Assembly: GCA_048499805.1 (NCBI GenBank)
Contig: JASNZF010000004.1
Span: 124,001-188,000 of the forward strand
Length of the DNA stretch: 64,000 nt
Reading direction: 5' to 3'
Source: JAWXBA01 sp048499805
GTDB taxonomy: Bacteria > Gemmatimonadota > Gemmatimonadetes > Gemmatimonadales > GWC2-71-9
Position numbers and translations under genes: made by a program. The notes under the pieces are model-generated. The model was not told where the DNA came from and made no database searches. It worked only from the letters and a program-made list of their open reading frames with translations. Below are positions 35,571 through 44,725 of the stretch, in pieces (the first letter of the stretch is position 1; every line of letters begins with the position of its first letter).

Positions 35571-36542
35571 ATGATGCGTCGATGGTTCCTGGCGGTGGCG
35601 GTGCTGGTGGTCACCGCCTGCGGGGGTGGGTCGGTGGAGTCGGCGGGGTTCCGGGTGGCGCTGATCACCCCGGGGTCGATTGCCGATGCGGCGTGGAATG
35701 CCGGCGCCTATGACGGCCTGATGCAGATCCGCGAGACGATGGGGGTGGTGGTCAGCCACATCGAGGCACGCACCCCCGCCGAGCAGGAGGAGGCGCTCCG
35801 GACCTACGCGTCGCAAGGGTATCCGCTGATCTTTGCCCACGGGTTCGAGTTCCAGGACGCCGCCGAGCGGGTGGCGGCCGACTATCCTGACGCGATCATC
35901 GCGATCACGTCGGGCCAGCGGGTGACGGGGAACGTGGTGCCGCTGATCTACCGGCTGCGGGAGCCCTCCTACCTGGCGGGGATGGTCGCGGCGGCGGTGT
36001 CGAAGAGTGGCCGGATCGGGTTCGTGGGCGGGATCGAGCTGCCCCCGGTGCGGATGGGATACGAGGCCTGGGTCAACGGCGCCCGGGCGGTCAATCCGAA
36101 CATCGATGCGCGGGCCACCTACCTCAACAACTTCGACGATGCGGTCGCGGGGCGGGAGGCGGCACTGGCCTTGATCCGTACCGGGGTTGATGTCCTGAGC
36201 CACAACGCCGATGCCGCCGGCCTCGGCGTCTTCCGGGCGGCCACCGAGGTCCCGGGCGTCTACGTGATCGGGTCGAACAAGGACCAGCGGTCACTGGCGC
36301 CGGACCGGGTGCTGGGCTCCGCCGTGATCGACCTGCCGCGATCGTTCCTGCTGCTGGCGCAGGAGGTCCAGGAGGGACGGTTCGTGCCGCGGGAAGAGAG
36401 CTTCGGGCTGGAGAGCGGGGTGCTGAGCTGGGTGCCCAACCCGGCGCTCGACTCGCTGCTGCCCCCGGGGTTCGGGGCCCGGCTCCAGGCGGCCGCCGAC
36501 TCGATCAAGGCCGGGACACTGGTGGCGGTCGAGGCACCCTGA
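35571..36542 (+). CDS. BMP-family substrate-binding lipoprotein
   Basis: The 323-residue product has a lipobox VVTAC (Cys17). The BMP/Med fold blocks are GFRVALITPGSIADAAWNAG, a SHIEART-like segment, FAHGFEF, GNVVPLIYRLREPSYLAGM and YLNNFDD. Family members bind nucleosides or related compounds. The likely partner ATPase and permeases lie 7 kb downstream (43190-46796). A GGGAG lies 4 bp before the first ATG and 7 bp before the second (35574), so the second may be the true start. Confidence 0.9.
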   Translation: MMRRWFLAVAVLVVTACGGGSVESAGFRVALITPGSIADAAWNAGAYDGLMQIRETMGVVVSHIEARTPAEQEEALRTYASQGYPLIFAHGFEFQDAAERVAADYPDAIIAITSGQRVTGNVVPLIYRLREPSYLAGMVAAAVSKSGRIGFVGGIELPPVRMGYEAWVNGARAVNPNIDARATYLNNFDDAVAGREAALALIRTGVDVLSHNADAAGLGVFRAATEVPGVYVIGSNKDQRSLAPDRVLGSAVIDLPRSFLLLAQEVQEGRFVPREESFGLESGVLSWVPNPALDSLLPPGFGARLQAAADSIKAGTLVAVEAP

Positions 36543-36587
36543 ACTGAGCAATCGTTCCAGGGTGAAACCACTGGTCGCCTCTGCCCG

Positions 36588-36593
36588 TATATT
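36588..36593 (+). promoter_or_regulatory. Possible -10 box for padR/ADOP
   Basis: TATATT inside the short palindrome CGTATATTACG, 27 bp before the PadR ATG. No good -35 was seen; the palindrome could be a PadR site. Confidence 0.35.
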
Positions 36594-36619
36594 ACGCGAG
36601 ACACACTATGTGAGGGATC

Positions 36620-36970
36620 ATGCGACGTATTCACCGGGAACTCCTCCGCGGGGCTGGTCCGGTCACCGTGCTCCGGCTCCTCAAGGGCGGGCCGATGTAC
36701 GGCTACGAATTGGCAGAGGCGCTGGACCGCCGAACCGATGGCGTCCTGGCCATGGGACACTCGACCCTCTACCCCCTCCTTTACAGCCTCGAGGCGAAGG
36801 GGCTGGTGGTGGCCGAATGGCAGGAAGCTGATTCCGGCCGCCGCAGGAAATACTACGGACTGACAGCTCGAGGCGAGGCAACGCTGGCCGCCAAGGCTGA
36901 CGAGTGGCGCCGGCTGATCGGAGCATTGACGTCGGTCGGGCTCTTCCACCCCGGCGTGGCAGAAGCCTGA
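36620..36970 (+). CDS. PadR-family transcriptional regulator
   Basis: The 116-residue protein is a minimal PadR winged helix (LLKGGPMYGYELAEALDRRT ... MGHSTLYPLLYSLEAKGLVV ... GRRRKYYGLTARGE) with a short C-terminal helix. It lies 3 bp upstream of an ADOP-type permease gene. This pair recurs widely in Acidobacteriota and Gemmatimonadota, with the regulator controlling the permease. The ATG is preceded by GAGGG. Confidence 0.92.
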   Translation: MRRIHRELLRGAGPVTVLRLLKGGPMYGYELAEALDRRTDGVLAMGHSTLYPLLYSLEAKGLVVAEWQEADSGRRRKYYGLTARGEATLAAKADEWRRLIGALTSVGLFHPGVAEA

Positions 36971-36973
36971 GCC

Positions 36974-39760
36974 ATGCGACGGCCGCCGATTGATGCACTG
37001 GAATGGGCCCACCGCGCGCGCGCGCGCGGACTCCCCTACCCGGCGGCCAGTGCCGTGGCGCGCCTGGTCACCAGCATGTCCACCGATCCCAGTCGCCGGG
37101 GTGAAGTGTTTGACGAGCTGGTGAGTCACTTCGAGGATGGGCTGTCTGCGGGGCGGACGGTGGACCAGCTTCTCGCATCGTTCGGCGAGGAAGAGGTCGC
37201 GGTCGATCTCCTGCAGGTCGTCGAGCGCCAACGGCACCTCCCCCGCCCCCAATCTCCACTCCCCAGTCCCCTGCGACGAAGGCTCCTGGCCATGCTGACC
37301 ATTCCCCGTGATATCCGGTACGGTGCGCGGCGCCTGTTGGCGAGCCCGACCTTCACCCTGACGGCGGTGCTGTCCCTCGCGTTGGGGATCGGCGCCACGA
37401 CCATGGTGTTCAGCCTGGTCAACGCGGTCTTCCTGCGGCCGACGGCGATCGCCGCCCCCGAGGAGGTGGTGGCGATCTACGAATCCGATGGCGACCAGGA
37501 GTGGAACGTCTTCTCCCACCCGACATATGTGGACCTGCGGGAGGCGACCACCGACCTCCTCAGCGGGCTGGCGGCGTCGCGGTTCGTCCTGGCCCAGCAG
37601 GATGCGGATGGCGCGGTCACCAATCTCCTGGGTGAGGCGGTCAGCGGCGACTATTTCGAGACCCTCGGCATCGTGCCGGCGGTTGGTCGCCTGCTCCGTC
37701 CTTCCGATGACCTGGCGCCCGGTGCACATCCGGTGGTGGTGCTCGACTTCGGCTACTGGCAGGGTGCCTACGGGGGTGACCCCGGTGTGGTCGGACGGAC
37801 CCTCCGGCTCAACGCCCGCCCCTATGAGGTGGTGGGCGTCGCCCCGCGGGAGCATCGCGGGTCGATGGGCGGGATCGTGCCGCAGTTCTACGCCTCGCTG
37901 GCGATGACCAACGAACTCACGCCCAGCGACACCGATCAGTTCGTGGAGCGGGGCAACCACTCGGTCTTTCTCAAGGCGCGGCTGCGCCCCGGGATCACGA
38001 TCGCCGGAGTCGAAACCCGCCTGGCGTCTCTGGCACGGGACATTCGGGCCAAGGCCCCCGAGGAATGGGGGCCGAAGCAGATGTTCCTGCTGCTGCCGGC
38101 CAGCGAGGTGATCGTCTTTCCGGCCGGGGACGGCCCCCTCAAGGCGGTGGGCGGGTTGATGCTGCTGGTGGTAGCGATGGTACTGCTGGTCGTTTGCGCC
38201 AACCTGGCGAGCTTCCTGCTGGCTCGGGGATTGGACCGGCGACGGGAGATCGCGGTGCGGATGGCACTGGGGGCGACGCGCGGACAGTTGGTCCGTCAAC
38301 TGGTGACGGAAACCGCGCTGCTGGGTGTGCTTGGCGGAGTGGTCGGGCTGGGGGTGGCGGTGGTCCTGGGCAAGCTGCTCACCACCGCCGACCTGCCGGT
38401 GCCGCTGCCGATCACGGTGGACCTGTCGCTCGACTGGCGGGTCCTGCTCTTCGCCGGCACGGTGTCCCTGCTCGCCGGCGCGCTGCTCGGCGTGATGCCT
38501 GCCTGGCGCGCCAGCGGCCTGGCCCTGAGCCAGACCCTTCACGATGAGAGTGCCGGCAGCACCGGTGGCCGGGGCCGGGTGACACTCTCCCACCTGCTGG
38601 TGGGCGCCCAGGTCGCGCTCTCCCTGGTGTTGCTCGTGGCGGCGGGGCTCTTTGTCCGCAGTCTCCAGCACCAGGAGGCGATTGCGCCGGGCTTCGGGGA
38701 CGCACCCACCGGATTGATGCAAGTCGTGTTTGCCGGTGAGCGGGAGGCCGACCTGGAGGCGCGCCTCTCCCGGCGCCTCCTGGAACAGCGCCAGCTGTCG
38801 GAGCGGATCGGTGCGATCCCCGGCGTGGTGGCGGTGGGAATGATCGACAACATCCACCTCAACCTCCTCAACACGCAGAATACGGCGATCACCGTGCCCG
38901 GAGTGGACCCGCCGGTGGAGGCCGATGCCTGGTCGGTGGACTTCGCCGTGGCCGACGGCGGGTTCTTCGAGGCCGCGGGGATCGGGATGCTGGAGGGACG
39001 GGACTTCTCGACGGCCGACGGTCGGGAGGCCCCGCGCGTGGCGGTGATCAACGCGGCCATGGCGCGCCGATTCTGGCCGGAGCAGTCCGCGGTGGGACAG
39101 GTCTTCAACCGTGGCACCCTGGAGTACGTGGTGATCGGCGTGGTGGAGACCGCCAAGATTCGCAGCCTTGGCGAGGCACCGCGACCGGCGATGTACGCGG
39201 CCCTGTCGCAATCCGGGGCGAGTTCCGTGTGGTACGTGGCGCGCACCACGGGGGAGGAGGAGGCCACCGCCCAGGCGATGCTGCGGGTGCTCCGCGAGTC
39301 GGGCACGGACTTGATCCCGGCGCAGGTGCGCACCATGACACGCCATCTGGACGTGATGACCCTCCCGATTCGCCTGGGGGTGGTGGCGGTGGCATCGCTG
39401 GCGATCCTGGCACTGGTACTCGCGGTGATCGGGCTCTATGGGGCGGTGAGTTACGCGGTCGCGCGGCGGACGCGAGAGGTCGGCATCCGGTTGGCGCTCG
39501 GGGCCGAGGGGGGCGCCGTCGTGCGCATCCTGATGGGGACGGGCGTGCGGGTCGTGCTGGCCGGGGTGGTGGTGGGCCTGGTGCTGGCGGCACTGGTGGC
39601 ACGACTGATGTCCGGCCTGCTGTTCGGGGTCCGCGCCGTGGATCCGGTCACCTTCCTGCTGGTGCCCCTGCTGCTGGTGGGGGTGGCCACGCTGGCGGCC
39701 TGGCTGCCGGCACGCCGCGCGATGCGCATTCCGCCGAGCCATGCCCTGCGGGCCGAGTAG
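36974..39760 (+). CDS. MacB/FtsX-type permease, ADOP family
   Basis: The 928-residue protein has a cytoplasmic N-terminal part (about 1-105). A MacB periplasmic-core module with an N-terminal helix (FTLTAVLSLALGIGATTMVF) and an FtsX three-helix module (about 390-500) follow. A second MacB/FtsX half ends in PARRAMRIPPSHALRAE. This two-half layout without its own ATPase is that of orphan duplicated permeases. Around residues 92-100 the sequence PRPQSPLPSP corresponds to a CCCCAGTCCCC-type repeat (about 37246-37275) inside the frame. Its export substrate is unknown. Confidence 0.9.
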   Translation: MRRPPIDALEWAHRARARGLPYPAASAVARLVTSMSTDPSRRGEVFDELVSHFEDGLSAGRTVDQLLASFGEEEVAVDLLQVVERQRHLPRPQSPLPSPLRRRLLAMLTIPRDIRYGARRLLASPTFTLTAVLSLALGIGATTMVFSLVNAVFLRPTAIAAPEEVVAIYESDGDQEWNVFSHPTYVDLREATTDLLSGLAASRFVLAQQDADGAVTNLLGEAVSGDYFETLGIVPAVGRLLRPSDDLAPGAHPVVVLDFGYWQGAYGGDPGVVGRTLRLNARPYEVVGVAPREHRGSMGGIVPQFYASLAMTNELTPSDTDQFVERGNHSVFLKARLRPGITIAGVETRLASLARDIRAKAPEEWGPKQMFLLLPASEVIVFPAGDGPLKAVGGLMLLVVAMVLLVVCANLASFLLARGLDRRREIAVRMALGATRGQLVRQLVTETALLGVLGGVVGLGVAVVLGKLLTTADLPVPLPITVDLSLDWRVLLFAGTVSLLAGALLGVMPAWRASGLALSQTLHDESAGSTGGRGRVTLSHLLVGAQVALSLVLLVAAGLFVRSLQHQEAIAPGFGDAPTGLMQVVFAGEREADLEARLSRRLLEQRQLSERIGAIPGVVAVGMIDNIHLNLLNTQNTAITVPGVDPPVEADAWSVDFAVADGGFFEAAGIGMLEGRDFSTADGREAPRVAVINAAMARRFWPEQSAVGQVFNRGTLEYVVIGVVETAKIRSLGEAPRPAMYAALSQSGASSVWYVARTTGEEEATAQAMLRVLRESGTDLIPAQVRTMTRHLDVMTLPIRLGVVAVASLAILALVLAVIGLYGAVSYAVARRTREVGIRLALGAEGGAVVRILMGTGVRVVLAGVVVGLVLAALVARLMSGLLFGVRAVDPVTFLLVPLLLVGVATLAAWLPARRAMRIPPSHALRAE

Positions 39761-39821
39761 CATCCGGGCGACGGCGTGGGAGTGGGTGTATCGTTAGGAC
39801 GACTCCAGCCCCGACGCCGCC

Positions 39822-40613
39822 ATGACCACGCCCATCGCCCTCCAGCAGGTCACCGACCACCTCGACAGCTACCTCCGGATCGCCGAGGTGCCGGATGAGG
39901 CCAATGCCGTCAACGGCCTGCAGGTCGAGAATCGCAGCGGCACGATCGGCCGGATCGTCGCGGCGGTGGATGCGACGCTGGAGACGATTGGGGGGGTGGT
40001 GGGGGGCAGCGGGGCAGCGGGGCAGGAGGGCGGGGGTACCCTACTGCTGGTGCATCACGGGTTGTTCTGGGATGGGAACCAGCCGGTCACTGGGCGGAGG
40101 TATCGCCGGATCCGTGCCCTGTTCGACCACGACATCGCCGTCTACAGCGCCCACATCCCGCTCGACGCCCACCCCGAGGTCGGCAACAACGCGGTGCTGG
40201 CCCGGGGGCTCGGGATCCAGGGAGCGGAGCCGTTCGCGACCTACCGCGGCATCCCGTTCGGGGTGTCAGGGGTGCTGGAGCTCCCCCGGGATGAACTGGT
40301 CCGGCGGCTGGAGGAGCAGCTTGGCAGCAACGTGAAGCTGATCCCCGGGGGGCCCGCGGTGACTCGGAGGGTGGGGGTGATCACCGGCGGGGCGGGGACG
40401 ACGGTGGGGCAGGCCCACGCCGCCGGTCTCGACACCTACATCACCGGCGAGGGGCCACACCATACCTACCACGATGCGATGGAGCTGGGGATCAACCTGA
40501 TCTATGCGGGGCACTACGCCACCGAACAGGTGGGGGTGCGGGCGCTGGCGCACCACCTGAGCGAACGGTTCGGGGTGCCGTGGGCGTTTGATCATCATCC
40601 GACGGGGCTTTAG
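39822..40613 (+). CDS. Nif3-like dinuclear metal centre protein (YbgI/NIF3)
   Basis: The 263-residue protein has the family's metal-binding blocks: LLLVHHGLFWDG, VYSAHIPLDAHPEVGNN, and near the end INLIYAGHYATEQVGVRAL. The His and Glu/Asp residues should bind two metals in a hexameric toroid. The reaction is uncertain; GTP cyclohydrolase I type 2 is one old name. A Gly-rich insertion (about residues 58-73) is encoded by a GGGGCAGC repeat at 39998-40040. A heptad array begins at the stop. Confidence 0.88.
   Translation: MTTPIALQQVTDHLDSYLRIAEVPDEANAVNGLQVENRSGTIGRIVAAVDATLETIGGVVGGSGAAGQEGGGTLLLVHHGLFWDGNQPVTGRRYRRIRALFDHDIAVYSAHIPLDAHPEVGNNAVLARGLGIQGAEPFATYRGIPFGVSGVLELPRDELVRRLEEQLGSNVKLIPGGPAVTRRVGVITGGAGTTVGQAHAAGLDTYITGEGPHHTYHDAMELGINLIYAGHYATEQVGVRALAHHLSERFGVPWAFDHHPTGL
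39998..40040 (+). repeat. GGGGCAGC-type repeat inside the Nif3 coding frame
   Basis: GGGGGGCAGCGGGGCAGCGG and flanking G-rich DNA, in frame, encode a Gly/Ala/Gln loop (GGSGAAGQEGGG). Confidence 0.75.
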
Positions 40614-40650
40614 GGTAAGAGGTGAGAGGTGAGAGGTAAGAGGTAAGAGG
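40613..40650 (+). repeat. GAGGTRA heptad array, left arm
   Basis: Five units starting at the Nif3 stop (TAGGGTAAGAGGTGAGAGG). The inverted arm is at 40726-40760 across a convergent junction. Confidence 0.9.
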
Positions 40651-40725
40651 GGACTCCTGAGAGGGAGCTTGTCTGGCGGTGCAGTTGTGTGGGCACCACC
40701 GCTCCCTCTTGATTCCCTCCGGCTT

Positions 40726-40760
40726 CTTCCTCTTACCTCTCACCTCTCACCTCTTACCCC
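40726..40760 (-). repeat. Heptad array, right arm
   Basis: Five TYACCTC units ending 2-3 bp before the stop of the S9 peptidase gene. Confidence 0.9.
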
Positions 40761-40762
40761 TC

Positions 40763-42934
40763 CTACCGCAGCTGCCCCATCTGGTACGCCACCGGCGGGA
40801 TGTTCCCCTGCAGGTGCTGCACGAAGTAATCCCACCGCCGCCGCATGATGTACGCCCCATCGGCCCCGAAGCCATGGCGGGCGTGCGGCAGCATCAGCAT
40901 GTCAAAGTCCTTGTTGGCCTTCATCAGCGCATCGGCCACCAGCAGCGTGTTGTAGGGTGGCACGTTGTCGTCCATCATCCCGTGGATCAGGAAGAGCTTG
41001 CCCTGCAGCTTGGCGGCATGGGTCTGGTTGGCCTCGGCGGCATAGTTGTCGGTGTCGCCGGTGCGGACCAGCAGCCCCTGGTAGCGCTCGCCCCAGTCAT
41101 CCTCGTAGACGCGGTTGTCGTGATTGCCGGACTCCGCGATCCCGACCTTGAAGAAATCGGCGGCCTGGAACATGGCGGTGGCCGTGGCGAAGCCGCCGCC
41201 CGAGTGGCCCCAGATCCCGGCGCGGTTGATGTCGATGAACGGGTAGCGCTGGGCCAGCTGCCGCATTCCGGCCACCTGGTCGGGAATGGTGTTGTCGCCC
41301 ATCCGCCCGTAGTAGAAGTCATGGAAGCTCTTGGACCGCCCTGGCGTCCCCATCCCATCGATCGCCACGACGATGAAGCCCAGTTCGGCCAGGGCCCGGT
41401 GGTCGCTGCGCGCCGCGCTGAAGTTGCGGCTCCCGACGCTGCCGGACTGGGGTCCCGGATAGATGTAGTTGATGATGGGATAGCGCCGGGTCGAGTCGAG
41501 GTTCGTGGGGGTGAACATCAGGCCGTAGATGTCGGTGACCCCGTCGCGCGCCTTGACCGTGAACGGAGTCGGCGCGGTCCAGCCGGCAGCCACGAGGCGC
41601 GAGATGTCGGCCCGCTCCAGCTCGCGGACCACGCGACCGTTGCTGGCGTCTCGGAGCACCGTCACCGACGGGGTGACCGGAGTGGACCAGGTGTCCACCA
41701 CCCACTTGCCGTCGGGCGACATCGACACCGTGTGGTTGCCGACGTCCGGGGTGAGCAGGGTGAGTCCCTTGCCGTCGAACCCGACCCGGTAGAGGTGCTG
41801 GAAGTAGGGGTCGCGGTCGGCCTCGCGGCCGTTGGCAGTGAACCAGATCCGCCGGGAGGCGGGGTCCACCCGCACGATCCGGGTCACGTTGCCGTTGCCG
41901 GTGGTGATCGGGTTCTTGAGCGCCCCGGTGCGCAAATCGTACAGGTAGAGGTGGGTCCAGTTGTCGCGCTGCGACCACCAGATCAGCTCCTGGGTGCCCG
42001 GCAGCACCTGCCAGAGGTCCTCGGGGAGCGAGGCGTCGCCGATCTGGGTGGTGCTCTGCTCGTGGAGGACGGTGCGCACCTGACCGGTGCGGGCGTCGGC
42101 CATGCGGAACCAGGCCTGCTTGTGGTCGCGGGAGCTGGAGATGAACGCCACCTGGGATCCGTCCGGCAGCCACTGGAGGTCGCAGATGGTGCCGCCGCAG
42201 GCGATATGGTCGCTGACGGTGGAGCGGTGCTGGTCGGGGGGCATCTGGAGCCTGACCATCCGTGGGGCGCCCTCACCCTCCAGGTGGATGATGACCCGGC
42301 TGATCCGGAAGATGACGCTGTCGCCGGGGAGGGGATACTTCCACGCCTGAAGCTCCGGATGGCCCACCCGGGTGCTGGTCAGGTACATGTTGGGCACCCC
42401 GCGCCCGTCGTGCTGGAAGGTGGCGATGCTGCGGCCATCGGGAGACCAGGTCAGCACGGGGCCCGGACCGTGGGTCCACCCGGCGTTGTTGGTGGCGTAG
42501 CCGAATTCCTCGGTCCCGTCGGTGGTGAGCCGAGTGTCGGCTCCGGTGGCCAGGTCGCGGACCCAGAGGTTGTAGTCGCGGATGAAGGCGGCGCGGCTCC
42601 CGTCGGGCGAAAGGCTCGAGTTGGGTGGCAGGTCGCGGCGCTGGGGTGTCGTGGCGCAGGGGCCGGTGGCCGGGTCGCACTCGGCACTGGTGCCCCGGAC
42701 GGGGTCCACCAGCTTGACCACGGCACCCGATGCGGTGGTGGCCCGATACCAGAACCGGCCATCGGGGAGCCAGGTCGGATTGCCGGCGGTGCCATGCACC
42801 AGCGGGTTCAGGCTCGGCGCCAGCATCCGCTCGGCGCGGGCATAGTCGGCCGCCGTCAGGCGGACCGGGGCCTGGGCGCCAAGGAGAGCCGGAAGGAGGA
42901 GCAGGGCAAGGCAGGCAGACAGGACACGACGCAT
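40763..42934 (-). CDS. S9 family dipeptidyl peptidase IV-type serine peptidase
   Basis: The 723-residue product has a signal peptide ending near LLGAQ. An eight-bladed beta-propeller (about 40-480) is followed by the alpha/beta hydrolase domain. The nucleophile motif is GHSGGG with Ser578; the acid is in MMDDNVPP and the base His in PHARHGFG. DPP-IV-type enzymes cut dipeptides from the N-terminus of peptides after Pro or Ala. It is exported and probably periplasmic, working in peptide use. It is monocistronic. Confidence 0.93.
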   Translation of the reverse strand: MRRVLSACLALLLLPALLGAQAPVRLTAADYARAERMLAPSLNPLVHGTAGNPTWLPDGRFWYRATTASGAVVKLVDPVRGTSAECDPATGPCATTPQRRDLPPNSSLSPDGSRAAFIRDYNLWVRDLATGADTRLTTDGTEEFGYATNNAGWTHGPGPVLTWSPDGRSIATFQHDGRGVPNMYLTSTRVGHPELQAWKYPLPGDSVIFRISRVIIHLEGEGAPRMVRLQMPPDQHRSTVSDHIACGGTICDLQWLPDGSQVAFISSSRDHKQAWFRMADARTGQVRTVLHEQSTTQIGDASLPEDLWQVLPGTQELIWWSQRDNWTHLYLYDLRTGALKNPITTGNGNVTRIVRVDPASRRIWFTANGREADRDPYFQHLYRVGFDGKGLTLLTPDVGNHTVSMSPDGKWVVDTWSTPVTPSVTVLRDASNGRVVRELERADISRLVAAGWTAPTPFTVKARDGVTDIYGLMFTPTNLDSTRRYPIINYIYPGPQSGSVGSRNFSAARSDHRALAELGFIVVAIDGMGTPGRSKSFHDFYYGRMGDNTIPDQVAGMRQLAQRYPFIDINRAGIWGHSGGGFATATAMFQAADFFKVGIAESGNHDNRVYEDDWGERYQGLLVRTGDTDNYAAEANQTHAAKLQGKLFLIHGMMDDNVPPYNTLLVADALMKANKDFDMLMLPHARHGFGADGAYIMRRRWDYFVQHLQGNIPPVAYQMGQLR

Positions 42935-43189
42935 GGGAACCGGGCCGGAAAGGAGGGGTGGGATGCCGTGGAGGCAGTATCGCGGGCGGGTGCGGGGTCG
43001 TCAAGCGCCGGGGTCGAATGGCCACAGGAGGCACAAGAAGCACAAGGGGGGCCCATCGTCGGGCTGGTCTAGCCTGCTGGCAGGCGGTTTGTGGGGGTGG
43101 AGATGGGGCACCATCTTTCCTCGATGCCCATTCCTCAGCCCGCGACTGCCACGCGCGTCGCCTCCGCGTGAACCATCCGGGCCCCTGAA
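42935..43189. other. Divergent intergenic region with a stray inverted-repeat arm
   Basis: At 43021-43045 it holds one 25-bp arm (GCCACAGGAGGCACAAGAAG...) that is 24/25 identical to the arms of the element at 52188-52369. At 43161-43174 it has CCTCCGCGTGAACC. No gene seen. Confidence 0.7.
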
Positions 43190-44725
43190 GTGACTCCGGC
43201 ACTTGCCCTGCGGCAGGTCTCCAAGTCGTTCGGCGGCGTCCAGGCGCTGCAGGCCGTGGACTTTGCCGTCGCCGCCGGAAGCGTTCACGCCCTGCTGGGC
43301 GAGAACGGCGCCGGCAAGTCCACCCTGATGCATATCGCTTACGGGATGGTCGCGGCCGACGCCGGTTCCATCGCGGTGCGTGGCGAGCCAGCCACGATCC
43401 ACTCCCCGCGCGACGCCCGGCGCCTTGGCATCGGGATGGTCCACCAGCACTTCACGTCGGTGGAGTCGATGACGGTGCGAGAGAATGTGCAGCTGGTGAT
43501 TGGGGGGGCAGGGGGGCAGCGGGGCAGGGGGGCCGAGGGAACCCTTGCAACCTCCGCTTCCCTCTCACCTCTTACCTCGTTTCCACTTGATCCGGATTCA
43601 CGGGTCGAGACCCTGTCTGTCGCCCAGAAGCAGCGGCTCGAGATCGTGAAGGCGCTGTCCACCGGCGCCCGCATCCTGTTGCTCGATGAGCCTTCCGCCG
43701 TGCTCGCCCCGCCCGAGATCGAGGAGCTCCTGCCGATGCTACGCCGCTTTGCCGACGACGGCGGGGCGGTGGTGCTGATCACCCACAAGCTGGCGGAGGT
43801 CCTGGCGGTGGCCGATCAGGTCACCGTATTGCGTCAGGGCCGGGTGGTGCTCGAGGGGGCGGTGGCGGGACGGTCCCGGGAGGAGCTGGCGGAAGCGATG
43901 GTCGGCGGGGCTGCGGGGCAGGGGGGCAGGGGGGCGGGGGGGCCGGGAATGGGGGAGCGAGCAGGGAGAAGGGAGAAGGGAGAAGAGCAGGGGCTGGGGG
44001 CTGGGGACTGGGGGCTGGGGAAGAACGGGCACGTACTGGTGGAGGGACCGGGTTTCGAGGTCAGGGCTGGTGAGGTCGTCGGGATTGCCGCGGTGGAGGG
44101 GAACGGGCAGCGGTCGATCCTCCGGGCGGTGGCGGGCTTGGAACATCGCCCGGACATCAGGGTCCACGGGACGGTGGCGTTCGTGCCCGAGGACCGCTCC
44201 ACCGAGGGGCTGGTTGGCGAGCTGACGCTGACGGAGAACCTGGTGCTTGGCCTTGGCGCCGGGGCGCCATGGGTGCGGGGGGCGCTGGTGGACTGGGACG
44301 CCGCCCGGGCCCGCACCGCCGAGCTGTTGGCCGAGCATGATGTGCGGGCGACGGGTGCCGATGGAGAGGCGGGCTCGCTCAGTGGTGGCAACCAGCAGAA
44401 GCTGGTGATGGCGCGCGCCTTCGAGGGGCACCCCGAGGTGCTGGTAGCCGAGAATCCGACCCGGGGACTGGACATCCGTGCCACGGCGGAGGTGCATCGG
44501 CGCCTGCGCGAGGCGGCCCGACGCGGAATGGGGGTCCTGGTCTGGTCGAGCGACCTGGACGAGGTCCTCGAGCTGGCCGACCGGGTGCTGGTGGTGCATG
44601 CCGGGGTGGTGTCGGCGGTGCCGGCGGATGCCGATCGGGCGCAGGTGGGGCGGATGATGCTGAGGGTGCGGGAGGGAGAAGCGAGAAGTGGGAAGGGAGA
44701 AGGTGGGGTGAGTGGTGAGAGGTAA
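43190..44725 (+). CDS. Nucleoside-type (BMP) ABC importer, double ATPase subunit with repeat-derived insertions
   Basis: A GTG start gives 511 residues with two nucleotide-binding domains. The first has Walker A GENGAGKST (about 38-46), VHQHF, signature LSVAQKQRLEIVKAL and LLLDEPSAVLAP. The second has the degenerate P-loop VEGNGQRS usual in this family, LSGGNQQKLVMARAF and PTRGLDI. Two stretches look foreign: residues about 104-138 (GGAGGQRGRGAEG ... LSPLTSFPLD) replace the helical part before signature 1, and about 240-285 (Gly/Arg/Glu-rich) form the inter-domain linker. Both are encoded by repeat-type DNA. The stop TAA lies in a heptad array. Confidence 0.88.
   Translation: MTPALALRQVSKSFGGVQALQAVDFAVAAGSVHALLGENGAGKSTLMHIAYGMVAADAGSIAVRGEPATIHSPRDARRLGIGMVHQHFTSVESMTVRENVQLVIGGAGGQRGRGAEGTLATSASLSPLTSFPLDPDSRVETLSVAQKQRLEIVKALSTGARILLLDEPSAVLAPPEIEELLPMLRRFADDGGAVVLITHKLAEVLAVADQVTVLRQGRVVLEGAVAGRSREELAEAMVGGAAGQGGRGAGGPGMGERAGRREKGEEQGLGAGDWGLGKNGHVLVEGPGFEVRAGEVVGIAAVEGNGQRSILRAVAGLEHRPDIRVHGTVAFVPEDRSTEGLVGELTLTENLVLGLGAGAPWVRGALVDWDAARARTAELLAEHDVRATGADGEAGSLSGGNQQKLVMARAFEGHPEVLVAENPTRGLDIRATAEVHRRLREAARRGMGVLVWSSDLDEVLELADRVLVVHAGVVSAVPADADRAQVGRMMLRVREGEARSGKGEGGVSGER
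43500..43578 (+). repeat. G-rich octamer-type plus inverted heptad repeat inside ATPase gene
   Basis: GGGGGGGCAGGGGGGCAGCG-type DNA (43500-43540) followed by CCTCTCACCTCTTACCTCG (43561-43579), in frame. Both sequence types are otherwise intergenic in this window. Confidence 0.85.
43908..44022 (+). repeat. G-rich repeat cluster inside ATPase linker
   Basis: GGGGCAGGGGGGCAGGGGGG, GGGAGAAGGGAGAAG and GGGGCTGGGGGCTGGGGACT units encode the Gly/Arg/Glu-rich linker between the two ATPase domains. Confidence 0.85.

Noticed and set aside
36260..39763. An 1167-residue open frame on the minus strand, antisense to the ADOP permease.
   Set aside because: High-GC third-codon effect. The plus-strand protein has clear MacB/FtsX domains, while the antisense product is His/Arg/Gln-rich with no domain.
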